Below, in pieces: positions 1 to 7,532 of a stretch of 64,000 nucleotides of DNA. The first letter of the stretch is position 1, and every line of letters starts with the position of its first letter. The translations under genes were made by a program, and so were the position numbers. Source of the DNA: Methanomassiliicoccaceae archaeon UBA472 (GTDB lineage: Archaea; Thermoplasmatota; Thermoplasmata; Methanomassiliicoccales; UBA472); contig DAML01000008.1 in assembly GCA_002497075.1 (NCBI GenBank), forward strand, positions 3,605 through 67,604, written 5' to 3'. A model generated the notes under the pieces. The model ran no database searches and was not told the origin of the DNA. It saw nothing but the letters and a program-made list of their open reading frames with translations.

Positions 1-1
1 G

Positions 2-280
2 TACGTGGAAAGCCCGACCATGCTAGAGTACATCGTGCTGAAGATGGAGTATCTCTTCCGGAAGGGAAAAGGCGAGCCGTTCATGGTCATATTGGACTCT
101 GTTAATTCGTTGGCGGCGCACAACGAGGTTCGCATGCTTTACGAGTTCATGCAGGTGCTCATGGCCAGCGCCAAGAGCAGGGGTGCGTACCCGGTCATCC
201 TGAGCATGGAGGACCAGATGAAGCCTGAATTGCAGGAGATGCTGCAGCTGGTCTGCGATCAGTTCGTCACTTTGAAGTGA
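2..280 (+). CDS. RecA/KaiC-like ATPase, C-terminal fragment (5' end outside window)
   Basis: The reading frame is open from the first bases and ends at the TGA at 278-280, so this is the last ~92 residues of a longer protein. A hydrophobic strand ending in an Asp (FMVILDSVNSLAAHN) looks like the Walker B strand of a RecA/KaiC-fold ATPase, followed by the helix-strand pattern of that fold's C-terminal half (YPVILSMEDQ). It resembles the 233-residue protein at 33422-34123 in layout. Such proteins in Thermoplasmata are thought to be signalling or assembly ATPases (inference). It lies just upstream of a type IV pilin gene. The GTG at 5 is only an internal in-frame codon. The nucleotide-binding P-loop is outside the window, so activity cannot be judged. 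Confidence 0.6.
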   Translation, partial: YVESPTMLEYIVLKMEYLFRKGKGEPFMVILDSVNSLAAHNEVRMLYEFMQVLMASAKSRGAYPVILSMEDQMKPELQEMLQLVCDQFVTLK

Positions 281-410
281 AGTAGGGCGGTTGACAGACA
301 CTCCATAACGTTTTATCTCTTTCATGAGGTACGATGCTTCGTTTTAAAGGGCAATAAAACAGCTGGAAAGTACGAAGTATCCAGTTTTTTTCTTGATTTT
401 GAAGGAGATA

Positions 411-419
411 ATTATATAT
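411..419 (+). promoter_or_regulatory. TATA box of the pilin gene
   Basis: An AT-only stretch (ATTATATAT) preceded by a purine-rich segment (GAAGGAGATA) fits an archaeal BRE/TATA pair. Transcription would start about 25 nt downstream, near 440-445, which puts the hairpin at 441-460 at the very 5' end of the mRNA. Confidence 0.55.
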
Positions 420-440
420 TCTCAAACGTATAAACTGAGT

Positions 441-463
441 CTGGTAGGGCAACCTACCAGGAG
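441..463 (+). promoter_or_regulatory. GNRA-tetraloop hairpin overlapping the pilin ribosome binding site
   Basis: Bases 441-448 (CTGGTAGG) and 453-460 (CCTACCAG) are perfectly complementary and enclose the tetraloop GCAA, a stable GNRA loop. The Shine-Dalgarno sequence AGGAG (459-463) begins inside the 3' strand of the stem, and the ATG follows at 473. The structure could tune translation or protect the 5' end of the message. The function is inferred from position only. Confidence 0.55.
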
Positions 464-472
464 ACTGAACAT

Positions 473-904
473 ATGAAGAAAATGTGGAAATTGAACAACA
501 AGGCAGTTTCCCCGGTCATCGCGACGATTCTGATGGTTGCGATCACTGTGGTTCTGGCCGCTGTGTTGTACGTGATGGTAATGGGATTTGGCGGTGGAGA
601 TGATAACCAAGCACCTACTGCAGTTCTTGCAACTCCAGATGTTGATGCTACCCGTGTAAACACTACCTTGGTTTCGATCAGCCCCGAGACTGATATAACC
701 GACCTATCTTACAAGGTTGGCGCAACTGGTAATCTAACCGCACTAGTGGCTGGAACGAATTTCATCGATTTAGCGGCCGATGGTCAGGCTTCCAGTGGAG
801 ATTACATCACCTTCAGCGTGACCGGTGTTGTAGATGGCTCAATTTTATATTTGATTCATGAGCCGACTGGCGATGTAGTTGATCAGGTCGAAATTAACCT
901 CTAA
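473..904 (+). CDS. Type IV pilin (archaeal Pilin_N family)
   Basis: The 143-residue protein has a short basic N-terminus, then KAVSPVIATIL and an uninterrupted hydrophobic helix to about residue 39. This is the archaeal prepilin signature of the Pilin_N (DUF1628) family. A prepilin peptidase would cleave next to the VSPVIAT stretch (near residues 10-12), leaving the hydrophobic helix to pack into the filament core. The rest is a small Thr/Asp/Val-rich beta domain exposed on the filament, with few charged residues. The start is set by AGGAG 10 nt upstream. The gene is monocistronic, with its own TATA box and a T-rich terminator. It is more AT-rich than the housekeeping genes. Its assembly machine is not adjacent; the filament operon at 41.7-48.1 kb is the only candidate in this window. 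Confidence 0.85.
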   Translation: MKKMWKLNNKAVSPVIATILMVAITVVLAAVLYVMVMGFGGGDDNQAPTAVLATPDVDATRVNTTLVSISPETDITDLSYKVGATGNLTALVAGTNFIDLAADGQASSGDYITFSVTGVVDGSILYLIHEPTGDVVDQVEINL

Positions 905-929
905 ACTCCTTATTTTTTTATTTTTTTTA
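905..929 (+). terminator. T-rich terminator after the pilin gene
   Basis: Two T-tracts (seven and eight T) follow the pilin stop codon directly, typical of archaeal intrinsic termination. On the opposite strand the same bases encode the lysine-rich C-terminus (KKIKK) of the RDD protein, so the segment does double duty. Confidence 0.6.
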
Positions 930-1410
930 CTACCGTAGTTTTTGATATAGTGTCTACCCATCTTTGTCTAGGGTCTATATTAAAACCCAAACCGATAAAA
1001 AAATCAATTGGTAAAAAGACATACCAGAACATCTTAGGAACATTCCTGACGACCGCCTTCGAAAGTGTCATCGGTTCTTCAATCGACACAACAACGTGCC
1101 CTACCAAGGTCTTGCCGATTGTGGCTCCTTTTTTCCATTCAGCAACCGTTGAGTATAAGAACCATCCAAAACCAGATATCACGCCAACCAGCAACTCTTT
1201 TGGTTCAACGTCGAAAATAAAAACCAACAACCCAACAGGAATAAAGATTAAGGATACATCGATCAACCCCGCCGCCAGCCTCCTCAGCATATGCATTCTG
1301 AACTCATGGCTGTGCTCCAGCAGATCGTAACCAGTCGGCATCTCCATCCCAGATAGAATATGTTGAACAGGATATTTTATTCTTATTGCCTGAAAAATTA
1401 AATCTACCAC
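910..1410 (-). CDS. RDD-family membrane protein
   Basis: Up to 166 residues. The segment HMLRRLAAGLIDVSLI carries the Arg and Asp that define the RDD family. It is followed by hydrophobic segments (IPVGLLVFIF; VISGFGWFLYSTV), the loop EWKKGATIGKTLVG typical of the family, and a last hydrophobic stretch (FWYVFLPIDFFIGLGF). RDD proteins are small polytopic membrane proteins; some have been linked to ion transport, but most have no assigned role. Met22 or Met24 (near 1347 and 1341) are alternative starts. It is convergent with the pilin gene, with 5 nt between stop codons, and is AT-rich like the pilin. Confidence 0.75.
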   Translation of the reverse strand: MVDLIFQAIRIKYPVQHILSGMEMPTGYDLLEHSHEFRMHMLRRLAAGLIDVSLIFIPVGLLVFIFDVEPKELLVGVISGFGWFLYSTVAEWKKGATIGKTLVGHVVVSIEEPMTLSKAVVRNVPKMFWYVFLPIDFFIGLGFNIDPRQRWVDTISKTTVVKKIKK

Positions 1411-1650
1411 TCAGCTCGCCCGTCTCTCATCATTAAATCAGAGCTGGGTTTATCATCATCGTGGCGGAAACGCATCATACGCTCCAAACTTAAATCTATT
1501 CCGACCGCAGGGATGACAACAACATATCGTAACAATCGGGAACCTCACTTATATTTGGGAAGGCGATATCCGGGCAGTTACGATATCAATCGGTGTCCCG
1601 TAAAGGTCCGAGGCGACGGACCGTCACCGACACCCCCCAGGTGTCATATA
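1411..1650. promoter_or_regulatory. Intergenic region upstream of the zinc-ribbon membrane protein
   Basis: 240 nt without a supported gene. It holds AT-rich elements near 1489-1501 and a TATA-like CTTATATT at 1548-1555 that could serve the rightward gene at 1651. The heptamer CGATATC occurs twice, about 18 nt apart, around 1564-1587. An open frame from 1513 runs into the downstream gene, but its first 46 residues are low-complexity and basic and do not look like protein. Confidence 0.35.
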
Positions 1651-1977
1651 ATGCTGAAATCGAAGGTCGATCCCCGAGCGATCGTCGGAGGGCTGCTAGC
1701 AGCGGTAGCGATGGTCGGACTTCTTCTGAACGACCTATGGTACGTCTGGCTTTTATTGCTGGCCATCGGCGTAATTCTCATCGCCGTCTCCATCACCGAC
1801 CGTTACGACTACGAATGCCAGAAATGCCACGGCAAGTACAAACTGGGGGTCAAGGGCATCATCGCCTCCAAGCACGGACGGGACGCCAACGGGAGCTGGG
1901 CCATCTCCCGCTGCCCTCATTGCAGGGCGGTCACCAAGGCCAAGGAGTCACGATCACATGGCAAGGAGAAGGTTTAG
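1651..1977 (+). CDS. Small membrane protein with a zinc ribbon
   Basis: 108 residues from the ATG at 1651. Two adjacent hydrophobic segments (about residues 10-27 and 30-48) are followed by a cytoplasmic domain with CQKCHGKYK and, about 35 residues later, SRCPHCRA. These are two CxxC knuckles that should bind one zinc. No family is recognised. The architecture resembles the many short membrane-anchored zinc-ribbon proteins of archaea. The 3' end overlaps the next gene by 20 nt, suggesting co-transcription with the phosphatase-like gene and tsr3. Confidence 0.6.
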   Translation: MLKSKVDPRAIVGGLLAAVAMVGLLLNDLWYVWLLLLAIGVILIAVSITDRYDYECQKCHGKYKLGVKGIIASKHGRDANGSWAISRCPHCRAVTKAKESRSHGKEKV

Positions 1978-2404
1978 AGAATCCGCAACAAAGAGGACCA
2001 TCCTCTTCATCTGCATCGGGAACGCGTCCCGATCTCAGATGGCGGAAGGGTACGTCAACGCCAAGTTGAGCGATAGGTATCACGCTAGCAGCGCCGGTCT
2101 CAACCCGGAAAGGGTTAGTCGTAAAGCCATAGCGGTCATGAAGGAGATCGGCATCGACATCTCCGAGCACCGCTCCAAGAGCGTTGAGGAGTTCTACGGA
2201 AAAGAGTTCGATTACGTCGTCACTCTCTGCGACGAGGCGGAGGACGAGTGCCCGCATTTCCTGAACGGCAAGGACTACATCCACAGGGGCTTCAGCGATC
2301 CATGCAAGGCCCGGGGCACGGACGAGGAATTGCTGATCATTTATCGTAAAACGAGAGACGACATGATCAAGTGGATCGACAACATCTTCGGCCAGGAAGC
2401 ATGA
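1958..2404 (+). CDS. Low-molecular-weight phosphatase / ArsC-like protein
   Basis: 148 residues. The N-terminal loop ILFICIGNASRSQMAEG is the C-X5-R phosphate-binding loop of the LMW tyrosine phosphatase / thioredoxin-type arsenate reductase superfamily, with nucleophile Cys19 and Arg25. Further on, DYVVTLCDEAEDECP matches the arsenate-reductase branch, where extra cysteines resolve a disulfide. The FSDPC segment supplies the general-acid Asp (DP motif). The second N-terminal Cys found in many members (NSCRS) is Ala here (NASRS). The start is supported by AAGGAG at 1942-1947. It overlaps its neighbours on both sides (20 nt upstream, 4 nt with tsr3). The substrate, arsenate or phosphoprotein, cannot be decided from sequence. 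Confidence 0.75.
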   Translation: MARRRFRESATKRTILFICIGNASRSQMAEGYVNAKLSDRYHASSAGLNPERVSRKAIAVMKEIGIDISEHRSKSVEEFYGKEFDYVVTLCDEAEDECPHFLNGKDYIHRGFSDPCKARGTDEELLIIYRKTRDDMIKWIDNIFGQEA

Positions 2405-2943
2405 GCAAGGTCTACGTTTACGACGAACGGGATTGCGATCCCAAGAAGTGCACCTCACGCAAGATGGTGAAGTTCCAGTTAGCGACAGAGCTCCCGAACC
2501 TCAAGGCCGTTCCGTACGGCGTTCTCGTCCTGGACCCCTTCGCCCAGAAGGCCGTATCTCGCGAGGACGCGGAAAGGGTGAAGGCGCACGGTGTGCTGGT
2601 AATGGACCTCTCCTGGGAGAATATCGAACGTTTTCCGAAGGTCCGCAAGGACGCCGCGCACCGTGCGTTACCGTATATGCTAGCGGCGAACCCGGTCAAC
2701 TGGGGCAAGCCCATGCGTTTAACGAGCGCCGAGGCGGTGGCCGCCACGTTATACATCATAGGGGAAAAGGAGCAGGCGCAGCAGGTCCTGTCGAAATTCA
2801 CCTGGGGAGAGCAGTTCTTCGTCCTGAACAATGAACTCCTGGAACGCTACTCTTCCGTGGAGACCAGCCAGGAGGTCGTGGAGATACAATGGGACTACTG
2901 CGAACGCCCTGAGGATGCGGAAGAAGGGCCGAGGGAAAGCTAA
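2401..2943 (+). CDS. tsr3: Tsr3, rRNA aminocarboxypropyltransferase
   Basis: 180 residues starting at an ATG that overlaps the previous stop codon (ATGA). It matches the DUF367/Tsr3 family: DERDCDPKKCTSRKMVKF at the N-terminus, VLDPFAQKAVSREDAERV, DLSWENIERFPKV, and the conserved RALPYMLAANPVNWGKP loop followed by LTSAEAVAATLYIIGE. Tsr3 transfers the 3-amino-3-carboxypropyl group of S-adenosylmethionine to a modified pseudouridine in helix 31 of small-subunit rRNA. It is a SPOUT-like enzyme that makes the acp modification common in archaea and eukaryotes. Length is normal and the acidic tail is a common variation. Translational coupling with the phosphatase-like gene is clear, but no functional link is known. 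Confidence 0.9.
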   Translation: MSKVYVYDERDCDPKKCTSRKMVKFQLATELPNLKAVPYGVLVLDPFAQKAVSREDAERVKAHGVLVMDLSWENIERFPKVRKDAAHRALPYMLAANPVNWGKPMRLTSAEAVAATLYIIGEKEQAQQVLSKFTWGEQFFVLNNELLERYSSVETSQEVVEIQWDYCERPEDAEEGPRES

Positions 2944-2952
2944 ATGTCAATG

Positions 2953-2987
2953 TAGGGAATACCCTTAGCCCCTGTGGGGAAACCCTA
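2953..2987. promoter_or_regulatory. Nested inverted repeats upstream of mcm
   Basis: In the tsr3-mcm gap, TAGGG (2953-2957) pairs with CCCTA (2983-2987), CCCC (2969-2972) with GGGG (2976-2979), and GGGAATACCC (2955-2964) is a short inverted repeat. This is either an mRNA structure or an operator-like element ahead of the MCM start. No clear TATA box is visible, so mcm may be partly read through from tsr3. Confidence 0.35.
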
Positions 2988-3013
2988 GGTCATTACCTTT
3001 CAATTTCGGAGTG

Positions 3014-6000
3014 ATGGTTTTGCCTATCGATTACACTGATGAGGACATAGTCGCGCGATGGGAGGAGTTCCTGGAGGCGGAGGACAACCGCCTGAAGTTG
3101 CTGGAGCTCACCGACAGGATTCCCGATCTACGCAGCTTGACCGTCACCTATTCGGACATCGATCGTTTCGATCCGGACTTCGCCAGCTTCATCCTCAACC
3201 ACCCGGACCGGGCCCTGCGGAAAGGTGAGGACATCATTAAACGTCTAACCAACTCCGCCCGGTCCACCGCGGACGTGCACCTGCGCATCAAGGAGCTGCC
3301 GAGGGACAGCCGCATCGATATCCGTGATCTGAGGAGCGAGGACCTGGGAAAGCTGATCTCCGTGGAAGGTCTGGTTCGAAAAGCGACCGAGGTGCGCCCC
3401 CGTCTTATACTGGGGGTGTTCAAATGCATGCGCTGCCCCGCCCGGATCCTGGAACCGCAGGAAGGGCTGTACTTCCGGGAGCCCATGGAATGCTACAAGG
3501 AGCAGGAGGGCTGCGGACGCACCGCCGGAAGCACCAAGTTCCAGCTGCTCACGGAGGAATCCGCTTACGTCGACACGCAGAAGGTGGAGATGCAGGAGTC
3601 CCCGGAAGGATTGCGCGGGGGAGCGCAGCCTGAACGTCTCGCCGCCTTCCTGGAGGACGATCTGGCTGGCATAATCTCCCCGGGTGACCGGGTCGTTCTG
3701 AACGGCATTCTGCGCAGCCAGCAGAAGGGCGACCGCATTAAATCGACGTTGTTCGACATCGACCTGGCGGTCGTCTCCATGGAGTTCGAGCAGCACGAGT
3801 ACGAGGAGGTCTTGATCTCGGAAGAGGACGAAGCGCTCATAAGGAATGAGGCTAAGGACCCCGAGGTCTTCCGCAAGATCGTCGGCTCCATCGCCCCGGC
3901 CATTCACGGATACGATGAGGTGAAGGAGAGCATCGCCCTCCAGCTATTCGGCGGAACGGCCAAGCTCCTGGAGGACGGCACGAAGATCAGGGGCGACATT
4001 CACATCCTTTTAGTTGGAGACCCCGGTGTTGCCAAGTGCGTTACTGGCGACGCGAAGGTGCTCATGGGCGACTGCACGGAGAAGAACATCCGGGAGCTCG
4101 TTGACCACTGGTTATCGGTGAACGAGGTCAAGGAGGTGGACGACGGCGAATATGCCGACGCGGACTTCGAGGTCATGACCTTCACCCCCCAAGGGCGTAT
4201 TGGTAGGGGAAAAGCGGTACGGGTGTGGAAGAGGGACTCGCCCCGTCGCTTGATCAAATTCACGACCGAAAGCGGAAGAACGCTGACCGTCACGTCGACA
4301 CATCCGCTGTTCGTGCAGAACGCTTACTATATGGCCCAGCGTTCGGCGGACAAGATCGTCGTAGGTAACTATCTGGCGGTCACGTCCGACAAGAGCCCGG
4401 ACGGAAACTTCTGCGGCTACGACCGCGGGTTCGGCTGGGACCAGATCGTGAAACGCGAGGAGGTCAAGCGCGAGGAGGAGTTCGTTTACGACATAGAGGT
4501 CGCGGAAACGCACATCTTCGTTGCCAACGGAATAATCTCTCATAACAGCCAGATACTGCGATACATGTCGGAGATGGCCCCCCGCGGAATTTACGCTTCG
4601 GGAAAGAGCTCGTCCGCGGCCGGTCTGTGCGTTTCGCCGGAATCCCTCATCGAGGTGGACGGAAAGCAACTGCCGATAGGCGATTTCGTCGAGTCGCGCA
4701 TGCGCGCCCCGATGGAGATCGAGCCGGGGGTGTGGAGGCAGGAGACGAGGGTGAACGGCGTCACGACCGTGTCGGCCGATCGTCATATGGATGTCCGACC
4801 GGTGGTTTCCCTGTTCCGACTGCGAACCCCTTCATTTCTTGTGGAACTTTCTAATGACGCTGGTAATAGTGTCCGCCTCACCCCCGAGACCATGGTCCGG
4901 GTGCGGAACGGGCATCAGGACCGGTGGGTCAAATCGTCTGACATAACCGTCGGAGATACGGTGCTCACCGCACCATCTGGCTCATCAATAAAGGAGGTCG
5001 CTCTGAGCAAGATCGTGAGCGTCAAGGAGGTTCGTGACAACCTGCCGCCGCACGTCTACGATCTGACGGTCGAAGGGGCGCACAGCTTCGTCGCCAACGG
5101 ATTTCTTGTGCACAACACCGCTGCCGCCGTAAAGGACGAGTTCGGCGACGGTCGGTGGACCCTGGAGGCCGGGGCGCTGGTACTGGCGGACAAAGGCCTG
5201 GCGGCCATTGATGAACTGGACAAGATGTCCGATCAGGACCGTTCATCAATGCACGAGGCCATGGAGTCGCAGCGGGTGAGCGTGGCCAAGGCCGGCATCA
5301 CCGCCTCGCTGCAATGCCGCTGTTCCATGCTCGGCGCGGCCAACCCCAAACTCGGCCGTTTCGATGACGCCGAGCCGTTGGCATCGCAGATCAACATGCC
5401 TCCGGCGCTCTTGTCGCGTTTCGACCTGATATTCGCTTTGACGGACAAGCCGAACGCGGCCAAGGACCTGAAGATCGCCGAGCACATACTGAAAGGCCAT
5501 GTCCGCGGGGAATTGCGCAACGTACCGAACCCGGAAAGCATCAAAGGGATCGATTACCAGCGCATCATGGAGGAGACCGGGGTACTCCGCCCGATATACG
5601 ACAGGGAGTTCATGCGCAAGTTCGTGGCGTACGCCAAGCGTTACACTCCGGTGCTGACGGACGACGCCAGACAGATGATAATCGACAAGTACCTCTCCAT
5701 CAGGAAGCTAGGCGAAAAGGCCGGCTCCTCCGTTCCGATCACGGCAAGGCAGCTGGAAGCGTTCATACGTCTATCGGAGGCGTCGGCCCGCATACGGCTA
5801 TCGCCCATCGTAGAGACGGAGGACGCCGACCGGGCCATCAAGATCGTGGAGCACTACTTGAAGAAGATGGCCTCCGACGAGGGGACGATCGACGTGGACA
5901 AGCTGATGACCGGGACCACCCGCAACGAGAGGAACCGCATATCGCTGGTGCGGCAGCTCATACACGAGCACTCCGACCCCAGCTCGGGAGCGTCCGAGAT

Positions 6001-6133
6001 AACCCTGATCCAGAGGGCGGCGGACCGCAATCTCACCGAGGCCGAGCTTAAAACGGCGATGAGCAAGCTCAAGCAGAGCGGGGACATCTACGAGCCGAAG
6101 CCCGGCCACTACAAGCTGACGTCCCTCAACTGA
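3014..6133 (+). CDS. mcm: Replicative DNA helicase MCM with two inteins
   Basis: 1,039-residue precursor; excision of two inteins (170 and 163 residues) leaves a ~706-residue MCM, normal for archaea. The N-terminal domain carries a zinc knuckle (KCMRCPARI, then ECYKEQEGCG). The AAA+ core has Walker A GDPGVAK|S split by intein 1, ASGKSSSAAGL|T split by intein 2, Walker B LAAIDELDKM and arginine finger LLSRFDLIF. A winged helix closes the C-terminus. MCM forms the ring helicase that unwinds DNA ahead of the fork, and both inteins sit in catalytically essential elements, so splicing is required for function. An in-frame GTG at 3011 directly precedes the ATG. The GGAGTGAT stretch at 3008-3015 overlaps the start, so initiation may be leaderless. 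DUF424 and NMD3 follow on the same strand. Confidence 0.95.
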   Translation: MVLPIDYTDEDIVARWEEFLEAEDNRLKLLELTDRIPDLRSLTVTYSDIDRFDPDFASFILNHPDRALRKGEDIIKRLTNSARSTADVHLRIKELPRDSRIDIRDLRSEDLGKLISVEGLVRKATEVRPRLILGVFKCMRCPARILEPQEGLYFREPMECYKEQEGCGRTAGSTKFQLLTEESAYVDTQKVEMQESPEGLRGGAQPERLAAFLEDDLAGIISPGDRVVLNGILRSQQKGDRIKSTLFDIDLAVVSMEFEQHEYEEVLISEEDEALIRNEAKDPEVFRKIVGSIAPAIHGYDEVKESIALQLFGGTAKLLEDGTKIRGDIHILLVGDPGVAKCVTGDAKVLMGDCTEKNIRELVDHWLSVNEVKEVDDGEYADADFEVMTFTPQGRIGRGKAVRVWKRDSPRRLIKFTTESGRTLTVTSTHPLFVQNAYYMAQRSADKIVVGNYLAVTSDKSPDGNFCGYDRGFGWDQIVKREEVKREEEFVYDIEVAETHIFVANGIISHNSQILRYMSEMAPRGIYASGKSSSAAGLCVSPESLIEVDGKQLPIGDFVESRMRAPMEIEPGVWRQETRVNGVTTVSADRHMDVRPVVSLFRLRTPSFLVELSNDAGNSVRLTPETMVRVRNGHQDRWVKSSDITVGDTVLTAPSGSSIKEVALSKIVSVKEVRDNLPPHVYDLTVEGAHSFVANGFLVHNTAAAVKDEFGDGRWTLEAGALVLADKGLAAIDELDKMSDQDRSSMHEAMESQRVSVAKAGITASLQCRCSMLGAANPKLGRFDDAEPLASQINMPPALLSRFDLIFALTDKPNAAKDLKIAEHILKGHVRGELRNVPNPESIKGIDYQRIMEETGVLRPIYDREFMRKFVAYAKRYTPVLTDDARQMIIDKYLSIRKLGEKAGSSVPITARQLEAFIRLSEASARIRLSPIVETEDADRAIKIVEHYLKKMASDEGTIDVDKLMTGTTRNERNRISLVRQLIHEHSDPSSGASEITLIQRAADRNLTEAELKTAMSKLKQSGDIYEPKPGHYKLTSLN
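4037..4546 (+). other. Mini-intein 1 in MCM (Walker A site)
   Basis: 170 residues (342-511 of the precursor), beginning Cys-Val-Thr-Gly and ending SHN before Ser512. Block A is CVTGDAKVLMGD, block B contains TVTSTHPLFV with the TxxH motif, and blocks F/G are VYDIEVAETHIFVANG then IISHN. There is no LAGLIDADG motif, and the length leaves no room for an endonuclease, so this is a natural mini-intein. It interrupts the P-loop between Lys and Ser of GDPGVAKS. Confidence 0.93.
4628..5116 (+). other. Mini-intein 2 in MCM
   Basis: 163 residues (539-701), beginning CVSPESLIEVDG and ending FLVHN before Thr702. C-terminal blocks are VYDLTVEGAHSFVANG and LVHN. No endonuclease domain is visible. Only 27 extein residues separate it from intein 1. 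The N-terminal block (CVSPES) is of a different lineage from intein 1 (CVTGDA), so a recent duplication is unlikely. Confidence 0.92.
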
Positions 6134-6170
6134 GGAAAGGTTTATCATCATGACCCTAGACTCAGGTCCG

Positions 6171-6470
6171 ATGAGCGACATCCGGGTGAAGGTTCACAGG
6201 CATGGAGGCGACATGCTAATAGCAGCCTGCGATAACGACCTGATTGGGCGCAAGCTCAAGGAAGGGGAGCTTCGCCTGGAGGTCAGCGACGAGTTCTATG
6301 GCGGTGACCGCGGGGACGAGGAGATGCTCCTGAGCCGGCTGGCGATGGCCACCATGGCCAACCTGGTCGGCGAGAAGGTCTGCCGCATCGCCGCCGAGCA
6401 TGATTTCATTGACCGGGAGTGCGTAATGACCATCGAGGGCGTTCCGCACGCCCAGATGGTAAGGTATTGA
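6171..6470 (+). CDS. DUF424 family protein
   Basis: 99 residues from ATG 6171; an upstream in-frame ATG at 6150 (10 nt after GAGGAAAGG) would add seven. It matches the archaeal DUF424 family: VKVHRHGGDMLIAACDNDLIG at the start, then KLKEGELRLEVSDEFYGG and a C-terminal FIDRECVMTIEGVPHAQ. The family is nearly universal in Euryarchaeota and is often encoded beside translation genes; biochemical function is not established. Here it sits between mcm and nmd3, two bases ahead of nmd3, consistent with co-transcription. A link to ribosome or tRNA biology is inference from context only. Confidence 0.8.
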   Translation: MSDIRVKVHRHGGDMLIAACDNDLIGRKLKEGELRLEVSDEFYGGDRGDEEMLLSRLAMATMANLVGEKVCRIAAEHDFIDRECVMTIEGVPHAQMVRY

Positions 6471-6472
6471 AA

Positions 6473-7519
6473 ATGTCCTTCTGCGTAAAGTGTGGTGCGG
6501 ACGGTCCGACGTACCGTTCGTTGTGCGAATCCTGTTTCCTGGAAGGGAAGGTGTTCACCTCCCTGCCAGACCATGTCGATGTGTTCCAGTGCGGCCACTG
6601 CGGTGATTATCTGTTGGACGGCAAGTGGCTGGACATAGAAGCACGTGAGGAAGTGTCCGAGAAGGCTACGGAACTCGCGCTGCAGATCAGCAAGGATGCC
6701 ACGCCGGTCAACGTCAGCTTGCACGGGGAGAAGATCGACGAGGCGAACTATCACGTGGGAATGACCATCGCCATGACCGTGGAAGGGCTTGAGGTCAATG
6801 AGGCGAGAACGACCATCGCCCGCTTCAAGAATACCTCGTGCCCGAGATGCAACAAGCTGATGGGCAATTATTACGAGGGAACGCTGCAGGTCCGTACCCG
6901 GGACCGCAAGATGCCCGAGGACCAGCGCGAGGAGATCCTGGACCGCATCCTCAAGATGATAGCCGAGCACACCAAGGACAACCGCGAACTTTTCATATCC
7001 AAGGTCAACCGGCTCAACACCAAGGAGGGCGGTCTTGACGTGATCCTATCATCGTCGACCGTCGGCAAACACATCGCCCACCAGCTGGCCGACCAGTACG
7101 CCGCCGAGGTGAAGGAGACGGCCAAGCTGGTCACCCAGAAGCAGGGCAAGGACCTCTACCGCGTGACGTTCCTGGTACGCTTGCCGGCATACCGCTTCGG
7201 CGACATCGTCCGCTATGAGGACAAGCTGCATCTGGTCGGCGCGCTCCGCGCCAACTCCACCAAGCTCACCAACCTGAAGACCTCGCAGGGGCTCATGGTC
7301 AGCAACAGCGACATGATCTCCGCCAAGGTGGTCGGCCGCAAGGAGGACATCATCGAAGCGGTCATAGTCACCGAAACGGACCGCGAGGTGCAGGTCATGC
7401 ACCCCACCAGCTTCAAGGTCTTCGACCTGAAGAAGCCGCCCAAGTTCGAGCGCAAGGGCGACACGGTTAAGGTCTTCCAGCTGGATGAGGAGTACTATCT
7501 GCTTCCGTTGCAGGGTTAG
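6473..7519 (+). CDS. nmd3: NMD3 family protein (60S/50S export-adaptor homologue)
   Basis: 348 residues from the ATG at 6473; an earlier in-frame start would overlap DUF424. The N-terminus has paired zinc knuckles, CVKCGADG ... LCESCF and CGHCGDYLL, then FKNTSCPRCNKLMGNYYEG: the Cys-rich module of NMD3. The central part includes LDVILSSSTVGKHIAHQL, a strong NMD3 signature, and the C-terminus has SH3/OB-like beta segments (YRFGDIVRYEDKLHLV). In eukaryotes Nmd3 accompanies the nascent large ribosomal subunit. Archaeal homologues lack the export tail and are presumed to act in large-subunit maturation or quality control. Length agrees with other archaeal forms. It ends 13 nt from a convergent ABC transporter operon. 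Confidence 0.9.
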   Translation: MSFCVKCGADGPTYRSLCESCFLEGKVFTSLPDHVDVFQCGHCGDYLLDGKWLDIEAREEVSEKATELALQISKDATPVNVSLHGEKIDEANYHVGMTIAMTVEGLEVNEARTTIARFKNTSCPRCNKLMGNYYEGTLQVRTRDRKMPEDQREEILDRILKMIAEHTKDNRELFISKVNRLNTKEGGLDVILSSSTVGKHIAHQLADQYAAEVKETAKLVTQKQGKDLYRVTFLVRLPAYRFGDIVRYEDKLHLVGALRANSTKLTNLKTSQGLMVSNSDMISAKVVGRKEDIIEAVIVTETDREVQVMHPTSFKVFDLKKPPKFERKGDTVKVFQLDEEYYLLPLQG

Positions 7520-7532
7520 ATATCTTCTGACC

